A stretch of 64,000 nt of DNA from Edolisoma coerulescens. Its lineage: Eukaryota > Chordata > Aves > Passeriformes > Campephagidae. The position numbers were made by a program, and so were the translations under genes. The first letter of the stretch is position 1, and each line of letters begins with the position of its first letter. The stretch lies in assembly GCA_013397115.1 (NCBI GenBank), contig VWZW01001021.1, positions 156,811 to 220,810 on the forward strand, given 5' to 3'. The notes beneath the pieces were generated by a model. It had not been told where the DNA came from. It worked only from the letters and a program-made list of their open reading frames with translations, and made no database searches. This document shows, in pieces, positions 21,870 through 33,800 of the stretch.

Positions 21870-24800
21870 AAAGATTTGGCAGCTTGTAACCTTTATTTTT
21901 AGTTTTTAAAAATTATTTAAAAAGCATAATTAGAAACTTTTGTTACAGAAATAATCCTAGCAAACCAGTTAGACATTCCATTGCTCAACATTTAGGAAAC
22001 TTCACATCAGCACCACTAGAGACACAGTCCCAACCCCTTCCAATTGAACAGTGATGGCAAGAGCAGAGGTAACTGCTCCTCTACAGCCAGCTCTGGGAAA
22101 AAAAAAAAAAGAAATTCCCACTTTAAGCCAGGAAGCTGGACCTGGATTGATAGAATTCCAACCACAGCCACAAAAACCTGTACTCAAAGAGGACAAATTT
22201 TTCCATATAAGAGAACACTCCAGGCTTGGGTGCACCATTGCCTCATTTTATTGCATCATTTCCAGTAAATTCAGACATGTTCTTTAGTTCTGCCTGTATG
22301 AAGTTACTCCCTCCTAGATCTTGCACAGACGCTACTAACAAAAGTCCCAAAGTAACACAGCTGGGCCCCTTAATCTGCAGGGGTAACCCCCACAGGACAG
22401 CTCCACTCCCACAGGAGCGCTCCAGGGACCGGCCCAGCTCCTCCCAGCACACACCACATTCCACACTGGAGAGCAGACAGGATGGACTGGTGCGACCTAA
22501 GCCACCACTTTCCACAGCCACTCAGGTCTTAAAATTACCAGAGCTCACTCCAGCAGCATCATCCCAGCTCACTCGAATTTTTGCGTTACCAATGCAAGAT
22601 ATGTGAAGAAAAGAGATGGGTGAAGGTAGCTGGATACATATCCCCAGCACCTGAACCGATTAAAAAATCCATGTGTTACACATTCATTGTTTGCACTTCG
22701 GAAAATGTCTTTAAAGTGATTGATTGTGATGTGATTGTATGATCAGGGCTCTTAACACAACCTGAAAAATCTAAAAAAATACAGGCAAAGTAAGTGACTA
22801 AAATTTAGCCTCTCCTGGGGGAAGGGTGAGGGAGAGAAGTGGGCTGATTCCAAGCTCATGGACATGGGTGAATCAGATCCTACCAAACTAAGGCCAGCAA
22901 TTCCATAGGGCCACTTACTGGCACATGGAGTACGCCCACCTTCAAGGCCTTAAAAGAAGTCATACCCTCCATGCCTTTTAAGAAAAAAATATTTTTTAAT
23001 ATTATTTAGGCAGTAATTCAGGTGCTGAGCATGTCCTTTCAGCCCAGACATTTGATATCTTAGTTACACACACATACACTCTCCACCTTTAACTACATCT
23101 ATTCAGGCTGAGGAAGTGAGCCCTTGTTTTCCCAGAAAGGCTGACAAGGGCCAAGAAAATGTTGCTGAGCACAGCAAGCCCAGTTTGTTTCCAAGTGTGA
23201 TCCTCCACCACCACATAACCCAAGCAAGCAAGCTTCCCATTTCTTTGCAATAAACAGCAGTCCTCTTTCCTAACACAAGAATCCTGGGAATGATCCTGCA
23301 GTTTTCATATTCAGACATCAAGAAGAAGAGCTGGATTTTTTTCACGCCTTTTCTCTCTCAAAAACAAAAGCTTTGCCACCAAAATTCACATTCAAGTTCA
23401 GATAGCCTATCTGGACAGGGCAACAAGGAGAAGTTTGGGGGTTTTGGCAAAACCACATGATTTTTATTCTTCTCAAAAGAAATGGAACCTCACTTAGGAC
23501 ACTGGCAGAACCAGAAGCAGAGGTCAAAGTAGTTAAACTTTGCTTTAAAAAAAAAAAAAAAAAAGGTTTTATCCAAACAAATCCCACTTCTGCAGGTCAG
23601 TTTGTTTTCCAGTATCTTGATACAAACTACAGGAGAGCACAGGTACAGCTGGGCTGCAGCACAAGGAGGTGAAATCCAAGGATCCAGCCACAAATCTGGA
23701 TGATGGCAAGCTGAAATTCCAGGCCCCAGCAGCAGCACCAGCTACCAGCCATGGGGCTCGTGAAGTGAAACCCCAGGCTCCAGCAGCAACACCTGCAATC
23801 CTGGTACCTGGAAAAACACAGCCTGAGCCCCAGTAAAAGCCTGGGACTTCAGGAGAAGCCAGGGGCCCCAGGGGCACCAGTTGCCAGCCTGGAGTCCAAC
23901 AGAAGTGCAGCTGGAGGCCCCAGGAAGCAGTCGCTGCCAGCCTGGGGCCAACTCAAATTAAGAACTTTTAAATTTTTTCTTTAAAAAGATGAACTCTGCA
24001 GTCCATAATTGGTTGATATTAAGAAGGCAGAAGCCAAAGCGACAAGAGGGAGGCGAGGCTGGTTAAAGCAATATACATTATATACAAATTCTTGGGTTAA
24101 TTAGTCCACTTGGTAGGCAACGTCCTTCTTGTCTACAAGGCGCACTGGAATGAGCAGGGGAGGAGAGGGGGGCAAGATTCCATCCAATACCTTCTTGGCA
24201 CTGCAGTGGTAAGGTGCCAGAGCCTCTTGATAGAAAACACGGAGAAAAAATAATCTTTAAATAACGGCACAAAACTGAGAAAGTCCTCCCAAAACCTGCC
24301 CCAGTGGAATTGCCCGAGTCTAGCTGGAGGGGCTGATCTGTCTGAGAGCAGAGTCTCTGCAGCAGGGAAGGGGCATTAACAGCACCTCTTCTTCCTTTTA
24401 CTGTTCTTCGTTAGCTTCACCACATCGTTCTGTTGCTGCTGTTGCTGCTTTGCTAAGTTTTCTTTCTTTGCTCGCAGGACAAGCTCTGTAATGCAATTAA
24501 ACATCTGCAAGAGAAACAAGCACGCTCAGACCACCCCAGAACTCAGGCTGGCTCCTGTGGGGTGCTGCTCCTTGGAAGCCACTCCCCTTTTCTACATGTT
24601 TCAATAATGCTTCAGAGACCTTCCCCAACCCACTATGGCCCGAGTGGAAATCCAATACCTTTTCCCAACCCACTCCCAAACTAAATAGTACCTCTATCCC
24701 TTTTTCCAAACCAGTAAATAAGACCAGGGCAGTTTGGCAACTGAGGCCAGGAGTGCAGCCTGAGCAGTCCTACCTCCTACAAGTCTTTCCTGCCTAATAC

Positions 24801-27800
24801 GTGAGCACTGTAAAGCTACTGAAAGTGCACTGTGGGCTCCTTCATTTCGCTTCCCCAACTCTTCCAAAAACAGCTGAATGTCTCTTTTTGACATTTTACC
24901 TACTACTTGCAACTCGTACAAGCACTTTATCTTTGTCAACGGGAGGAATGGAATTTTTATTTCCTCCCACACCATTATCCCCAAATCATTATATCTATAC
25001 TCTTCTGAATATTCTGTTACCTCTTCCACATTAATATTTTCTTTGGCGCTGGTCTCAAACAATTGGATCTCCATCTGCCCAGCAAATTTATAGGCATCTT
25101 CTGTTTCTACCACTTTTCGGTCTGGGTCATCATTCTTATTCCCCACTAAAAAGGAAAGAGAAGAAAAGTCAGTTTGGTATTTCGGCAGAACAGCCCACTA
25201 AATAAGATGCTGTAACTCCCTAATTACCTACCTAGTATCCTGCAGACATCATCACAATTTTGATTAATTTCATGCAACCACCGTTTTACATTCACAAAAG
25301 ATTCTGCGCTCGTTACGTCATAGACAACAATGACCCCATGTGTTCCTCTGTAATACCTGTGGGGCACAAACCGACAGCAAATGTTAACTCAAGGTATTTC
25401 CTTCCCAGCTCTTGCTCTTCCACTTAGCTTCTACAGGAGTCACAACAAATCCTCAAGTGTATGGTAATCAAGTGCCCCCATTTTCTTTCCATTGAGACTC
25501 ATGCAGCTCTTTTCTAACAGCTTGATCCCAGGCTACTCCTCTAAAGCTACAGAGCTCCCTGCTCATTTAGTCTATACAAATAGGTTGCAAAGCCCAAAGA
25601 CTTCTAAAATCTTCTTTGTTCAGGTTATCAAGACCTTCAAAGATGAACACTGTCTTCCAGCTACAGGACCAAAGGCAGTGGTACCCCCAGCATAGCCTCA
25701 GAACTGGCTGTGATGTGAACCTTGGGGCTGTATAAGCCACATCAAGTTTTTGCAGAAATTCTGTTATCTGTGAACGATCACTTACAGACTAAAATTTCAG
25801 CAGATCTCCAAATATCCCCAACCCTTGGTCACAGTTCTCTCGAGCTCTCAAAAATTTCTGTCTTGTTGAGCGACTGTGTTCTGATCACACCTTCCTACTC
25901 AACAGATCTACTCCATATGTGCCTTCAATACACTCTGCTACCTTTAGCCAATAAGCTTTATTTCAGTTTATTCCCATTAGTCTTGGGCAACTGGCACCTT
26001 TAAAAGATGCATATGTCTGATATGCAAGAAAAATATCTGAATTCAGGTTCCAACATTATCACCTGCACAAAGCTACCAAAGACAGACAGTATGTGCACCA
26101 TGAGAATGCTATATAAAAAATCAGCAAGCTCTACCTTCTCAGTTTTCAGCCCCAGTCATAAGGCTACCAGGTATGTTCCCTATTGCAAATTAGGCAGCTG
26201 TGATCCCCCCAAAAAACCCCATGTAATTGGAACAGGAAACAGTTAACAGTGAGGTGTTTGTTCATCAGGATCCATTTTTTATATTACGTGTAGCTTTATT
26301 CTTTTCCTTTCATCCTCTTCTCTTTCTTCTGATCAATATTAAAATTTTTAATAAAAGAAATTCAAGAAAGCAGCATACAAAATTGATTATTTTCCCTTAA
26401 ATTGTGACATCATTCCTAGACCTTGCTGTCTTACCACAAGCACTTCTTGCAGTACATCCACTGCACTTCAGAGATGTCCACTGTAACCATTCTGCTCCTC
26501 TTTGATTATTCCAACTCAGCAAACACACCTTTGAACTTCAAAGCCTTTTAATCTAACCCAAACATACCTTTCAGAAGATCTCAAAGCTTCAGCTCACTTT
26601 GCTACTGAAGTGCTTGAGCAAGTCACTGTCTCTTCCCACCTCCAGCCTCATCAACCTTCTACAAGAGAAGCCACCTGCCTTTATACACCATCAGAGAGAC
26701 TTCCAGAGAGGCACAGATCACTTCCAGAGTCACACACCTTCCTCTCCTGATCCCCCTGTGGCCACAGTCCCTGGGCATCAGTGCTCCTCCATGATGCTCT
26801 GCAGAAGTAGAACAGTCTGCTGCTCCTACTGCTCGTCTGGGCACTTGCAGAAGACACTCAAATACTTCTCCCATGCCATGTTTTACCAGTGATTTATGCT
26901 GTACATTCACTTCCCTTGGCAAGAACTAACTCAGGTAAGAATTACTTATTCGCAGCCCATAAGAGATCCTGCACTTTCAAATGTTCTAGTCCATTCACAG
27001 TCAGTTCTTCTAACGGCTTCAAAACTTGCTACAGCACTGCATTTGCGCTTTACTTCATTACAACTCAACTTTAATTCTTAACTTGGATCCTTTAGAGGGA
27101 AAAGTACTCCATGGCCTGAATCCACATGTTGCAAAAATAACCCATCCTCTCCTGACACTAACATCTCCTGCACACTGGTTTTGATGAACCCTGTTTTGTG
27201 TGATAACATCAGAAAGGGAAAGATTCCCAATCCTACCAACACACTGGACTTCTCCACAGCTGAACAATAAACCGATTATCTTCAAGCTCTCCCATATCAT
27301 CACCTAATAGTCTTTTAATTCAGCAGCCCTCAGGCTGACCTACCACTTCCTCCCTAACACTGAGCATTGCATTTGCCAAGACAACACTCAGCCCTTAGAG
27401 AAGCGCAGTGGTTCAGCTGCACCTATGCAGAGCTGCTTCCTTCTGCTGTGCACACCATTGAGCCCAGCCTGGCATCCCTGGCATCCCAACCAGGGGGCCC
27501 AACAGAGCATCCTGCTGCTCCTACCTTGCCCAGACACCTAGATTTTCTTCTAAGCAAAGCATATGATGTCGGGGAGTGGAAAAGAGGCAGCCTGCACGTA
27601 CCGATCCCGCACCTGACACATCGTCGGCACCGTCAGATTGTGCTCCTGGGATGAGGGCTGTGGGTTGGACCCTGCAGCAGAGACCACCACGGCAATGGGA
27701 ACCCTGCAGGAGCTTGGAGCTCCTGCCACTGATATTGCCAACCACCTCATCAGAAATATCTTCCTTTGTGCAAGACAGCAACCCCTGACTCCTGCCAAGT

Positions 27801-30800
27801 TCCCACCAGCACACGCTGCTTCTATTTTTGGAAGGGAAAATTGTCTGGCACATCGTTCTAGAAAGGTTGCCAACCTCTCATCTACACTAAAATGTCATTT
27901 TCTCCATTGGCTGTCATTACCAAGAGAGATAAGCCTGAGAGATAGGACCATGACTACCTGTTATTCTCTAACTCTTAAGTCCCAGAGCACACATTTCTTC
28001 TCAAAAAGCTGGTCATGCTATTTTCTACCAGTTGTTAGATACGGCTCTGCATCCTAGATAGTGTTTCAGGCTTAACAAGTACAGCAAAGCTTGTCTAACC
28101 CCAAATGCAGGACAGTACTAGAAAACAAAATCTGATTTATCCTATCCCATACTTCAACTTCCAGAATGATGCAGTGCAGAATTGCTTTTATAACAAGTTG
28201 TGGGCTTTGGCGAGTAGAGAACAGATGGGGCTTCTGGCATTCAGGGAGGAGTAGGTGTAAATTTTGTGCTTTTGGCAACCAGGAGGTAGTTGAGACTTTG
28301 ACACAAGGGAAAGAATGTCTTATCTCCTTCCCATCCACATTTTCAGGAAGATGGAGACCACAGAAATGAGAGCAGAAGAGACTTGAAGTCCTCAGTCTGA
28401 GGCTCCCAGTCACAGACTGACTGATGCTGGCTGTCCTCTGTGTGGTGGGTGTGTTCTGCCATGCACTCTGCAAACCCCCAAAGCCAGCATCTGCTGGTGG
28501 AAATACCTTAGTGAAATACAGAAAAAATGTCAGTTAGTCATGTTAAGGGTATCCATGAAAGTATCCTCCTGAAGTGAAAGACAACCAAACCTGACCTGTA
28601 TATGCCCTTGGCTGCTCAGCAGTAGCCAACAATCTCCCATATAGTTGGAAGAGTTCTCTAGACCTAGAGGTTTTACATTTAGCTTTGGTGTGGAAAAGGC
28701 TTAAGAAAGCCAATATTTAAGTTGAAATTGCTTGTTCTACTATTAGAATTAAATTGGGGGTTAGCCAAACTCAAGATGTCCTTCAGCCACCTGCATCCTC
28801 CCCTCACGTCCCCGAACACAGCCTTGGTAAACATGAGGGAACCTTTGCCACTCATTGGGGCATTCCCTACTGCAAGATACCACTGAGAAAGTTCTCATAT
28901 CCCTCTAGCAATTGCTTCCCAATAGTAACATCTGGAGTTATAACAACCAGTTTTATGGAGCACAGCAGTAGCTAAGTCAGATTTTAGAGAGACACTATGT
29001 CAGTCCAGTAGGACCCATATGTTGTTGTTTTTAGGAAAACATGTAACTGCTAAATGTGAAAGACAGGTCACTGGTTTAATCCAGCTTCTTTGTTCATATT
29101 TCACTACTTTGTAGCACACATTTCCTTCATTTTTTCATTCATCTAGAATTTTAAGTTTCCAGAGACTTCTAATAATCTGGTTTCATACTCATCTTTCTTT
29201 CAGGTTGTTGGAAGCACATCTATTGTCAGACAGACTAGTCTTTTAGTCATATCTGCTTCACAAGACACAGCAATTCTATCATCTCAAAAACCTTATCCCT
29301 CTCTTGAACATACCATTCCACAGGAAACCATGGCAGGAGGTCCCTCTGCTATCACTATTCATCCTGAGCTGGCATCTGACAATTATTATATAAAGCTTGA
29401 ATCCTAAACCCACAGTCCTGAATCAGGACAAAGTAGTCCTCTCTACAAGAGGAAAACAAGTACAGGGACTGGCTGCTCATGCATTTTAAGTATTCCTGCT
29501 AATACAGCTGCATCCTGGCATGCTAAATCCCTGGTGAATTTAAATCAAATTTAATCTGGGTGACATTCCATGGCAACCAAATTCACACAGATCAGCCTCT
29601 CCTCCCAGAAGGCACCAGCTATCCCAGTATTTCCACATTTAAAAGACAATAAAACTAGCTGCCTTTATACTCCCTAGTCTGAAATTCTGATCTAGTTTCA
29701 TTTTCTTGAGCTTCTGTAGAATACTCTGGATCAACTTGATTTCTGTTCCTTAACCATCTTATTCTGTTTTTCAGCTTTTGACTGTAGCTACAATCATGTG
29801 AAATCAAACGAGTACAACCTTTTAATGCTTCCTAATTTTCCACTATTAACTTCCTACCACCTCTAGCACTTTGCAGGTCCAAGTCCACACAGCAGCACTT
29901 CCAACCTATTACTGTAATTACCAGATAGGCTGTAATTTCAGGCTTGCTTGCCAGACTTGGCTCAACATCAATCTGAACTCTGCCTTTCACTGTAAAGGGA
30001 CTCCCTGACCTACTGTAATACTGAAGGAACACCTTTTATATTCTTAACTTCAGTCTAAACCTCAATCTAGTCAAAGACTAGGCAGACTACTACATTCTGT
30101 TGACAGGGCACTCACACTACACCCATGATTTGATAGCCAAGCCCTTTTGTAAGAATAAGCAAGGTTACTTGATTTGTCACTCAGTTTAGGAGAAAAAAAA
30201 TCAGTTACAGTACTACTTTGCCAATAAATGAAAAAAAAACCCAAAACAGCCAGAACCATTTCTAAAATCCAACTCTTGTTATGTCCTGGTTTTATAGGTG
30301 ATATGAGATTAGGAACAGCACAGGCACAGCCAGCCAACCTAGCAAGAGGAGCCCCGTCTCAATGTAACCAGCATTCCCAAAGTGTTTTTCTCAACACTTC
30401 AAATGCACTTGGACACATGAACTTCTTTTTTTAGAATTGCACAAAATGCAAATCTTTTTCCCTGACCATGGAGAATTGTGTAACTACCAGAGCTAAGGCA
30501 GAAACCTCAAAACTTTAGCTACCCCCAAAGTAAAATACACCTCACTTGGGTAAAAAGCTATGCAAAAGGAAGTAGCAGCAGAGTTCCAACAGGTCATGGC
30601 ACAGATGCCTCAAACTGTTTCAGCTTATCTATTTTAAATGTTAATCAAGAAAAGAATTTACATAAAACACTAAGCAAAGTCCAATCTGCAGCTACTCCCA
30701 TTGACAGAAGGAATCCTCCTTTGCTAGTATTCCCTGCTCAGTGCTGGATACAGTGTGGCTTTCTAAGCTAGCTGGCATCAGCCCCACAACCCAATGCTCA

Positions 30801-33800
30801 TTACAGAGCTCCGAGTCACCTCAGGGAATCTGCAAACAGGAAGGCCATTTGCTGACTCAGCAGCAATCGGGGCACTCTGACTAGCCTGTCACAGCTGACA
30901 GGGGCCACAGCGCTGCACGGCTGCCTCCCCCTCACCACTTCCTTCCCAAAGCTGCCTGCAGCACTGAAACAAGAAGTGATGTCACACACAGGAACCCTAC
31001 AAAAGGCAACTGAGTTTTTTTCAAGCTAAACACTTAAAAAACAATGGAAGTAATCCAGTAATATCCGCATAGGAGTGCAGAGGAAAGGGGCGGTGCACAC
31101 ATCATGTTCAACTTTGCCATTTCTAGTGCTTTAACATAACACAGAGGTAACCAATCTTATTATTTCAGGTCTGAGTAAATTAATCAATTCATCAGCTGAA
31201 AATGATCCTCCTCTCAAACAAGAACCAAAGGAGAAGTGAGTCATGAAAGACCAAGTGAAACACATGGGTCTTTCAAGAATTATTATTTTGGTAATACCCA
31301 AGGAAACAGAAGTTCCATTTCCAAGTGTACTTTTCCCTCTTCCCCAGTGAGCAGTCCACCTTTACTGCAATCAGTTGACAAACACATTTTATTCTTAGTT
31401 CCCACCACCGCAGCTCTGGGTGTGGTTTCTTCAGGAACAGGAAAAGCTCTGCACACGCTGTTCAAAAGGACAATGAGCTCGAATCTGATTCCAGCCAAGG
31501 AAAAGGTTAATATCATGTGGGAATCTGCTTCAGCAGAACTCCACACAGAGATAGCTGCTAAAGCATTTGTCCTAAAGAAAAACCAAGGATCAGAAATCCT
31601 ACTCTTTGATCTCCAAGCTGTTCATTAGTTATATGACACTAACAGAGGGTTTGCACTCTGTGCTTCTGCAGTGCATTCAATCAGAGGATGAACTTGGACA
31701 GGCACAGAGACAAGTTTTCTACTATATTCAGTCTAATAATTCCAGTTCTACCATTTGGAAACCAGCAGCAGAGGAATAAGACAAAGCCACCATGGAAATA
31801 CATAGAAGGGTGGAGAAACTCTGAAATCCCAATTCCAAACCTCGCCAGAATATCACCACCATGGTCGGTTCTGAAACAGCTGAGAGAAGTTTCACTGTAT
31901 AGACCACAGAGCTATCATTACTTAATCAACTGCAACACTTAAATATCTAAACCCCAACTCTGGACTACAAGATCCAGACCCAAAGCTACACAGCACAAAA
32001 CCTGGCATTACTCACGTTGATGTAATAGTCCGGAAGCGTTCTTGGCCAGCTGTGTCCCAGATCTGGAGTTTCACCTTCTCTCCATTGATCTCAACTGTTC
32101 GGATTTTAAAATCCACTCCAATGGTGGTAATGTAGCTGCCTGGAGGGAAAGTGTGGGTAAGTGAGAGCCTAAGTCTTGTTTATTTTGGATGTCCCAAAGC
32201 ACACTGCTTGAACACTACATGGCAGCAGCTCTCAGACTGGACAGGAGAACAAGGTTCCCCATATCTGCCTACTGTTTAAAATGCCTTATATCATGCTGAT
32301 CTGCATATTTTTATCTGCAGCTAATAGCTTTTTTTTTCCTAGCCATAAAACCACTTCCCCCATACCACCCTTAAAATTAAAAGCTCAGTGTTACAACATA
32401 AAATCATTATTTTTCAACCACAATGATCAAGAGTATGCACCCAAATATCTCAAGAAATAGACAGTAACTATGAGAGCATTTCGCCTGTGAAAATTCTGAG
32501 GCAACATTTTGCTTTAAATGCTTGTGCAAACACTTATTTTGAATACAGTCTGTTCTAAGAGTTTCCTCCCAATAAATTGGTTATATCACAAATGTAAGTG
32601 GTTTACCACAATACTCAATCAATCTAAATCCCAAATCGCCAACAGGAAGTCTGCAGAGAGTAGTACAGCATAACCTAAACCACCCAAGCTGTTTCTGGAA
32701 CCACCTCAGTATTTCAATACTAAGGGACTTCCAACTGCAAGTGAAGATCAGACAGGATGGCCTGTACAGGTTTCTACCAAGAGATACGAAGTTAAAAGCA
32801 TGATGTATTCCCAGCACAGCTATCAGTGGGCAAACACAGATTCCTCACCAACCAGCAGCACTGGAGCAAACCTGGAGCATTTCACTTATTTAAGGAAACA
32901 AACCACTCACCTGAGAAGGTATTATCTGCAAAACGCAACAGCAAACTGCTCTTGCCCACACCTATGACAAACAAACACAGCAAATCTTTGAATACAGTCA
33001 TCCTGGGGGTCAGGGAACATAACAGTGTTACCCATCCATTGCATAAAGATCAGCAGATCATACAGTACCATCCACCTTGACTGTTCATCTCAGCACTCTC
33101 CTTGGAGATTTGACCAAGCACAGTCACCCCAAGACTCAGGATGCTTCTGGTAGCAGTGCAGGGAGGCGGGAGTTATCCCCTCCCTCCTCCAGCCCTCAGC
33201 ACACCCTCAAACAGCAGCTTCTGAACTATGGTCAGTTCAAGAGGTCAGAGAAGAATAATAACTAAAAGCAAGTTTACAATCAGGAGGCTTACATCTGCTA
33301 GGAAAAGAGCCAAACCTAAGCTAAGCGTGTCCTGTGAATTAACAAGTGCTCAGAACACGGCTCTGAATTCAGCACTCTATTGAATTCCACTTGCACGTCA
33401 TGTGTAACGTCAGTAACACCACTGCCTAGCTCTCATTCTGTGGAATTTGGACTGCTCTGACAATCAGACCAGGGCTCGGTACTACAAAGCTCACATTAGC
33501 ATGGCCACAGTCTAATGGAAGCCTAAACCAAACAGGAATTGGGAATCACTGTCTTGTATTGCCATCCAAAACAGCCTTGTTCCATATCTAACAGGAAGGA
33601 CATATACCTTTCTGAAGCTGTACCTATTGCCAAAATGTTCCATGAAACATTTTTCGAAGTGCTTTGAGTAGCACTTCATCCAGGTTTTCCATAATTGATT
33701 GCTTGCACCCTGATCACACCCTGTTGCAGAGAAGTATTCTTCACAGTGCTTCAGACAAGAACTGTAAGAAACTCATTCCTGCACACCCACCCAGGGGAAT

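Larger units (their letters stand above)
21870..24375 (-). other. RAB35: RAB35 3' untranslated region
   Basis: About 2.5 kb of non-coding sequence follows the stop, ending near an AATAAA on the minus strand at 21892-21897. It includes a degenerate minisatellite at 23665-23950, an 18-base A run (T run in the transcript) at 23547-23564 and a Pumilio-type element at 24079-24086. The 3' end is inferred from the hexamer. Confidence 0.65.

Noticed and set aside
23547..23564. A run as a possible processed pseudogene tail
   Set aside because: No gene-like sequence or target-site duplication is seen beside it; it lies in the RAB35 3'UTR.
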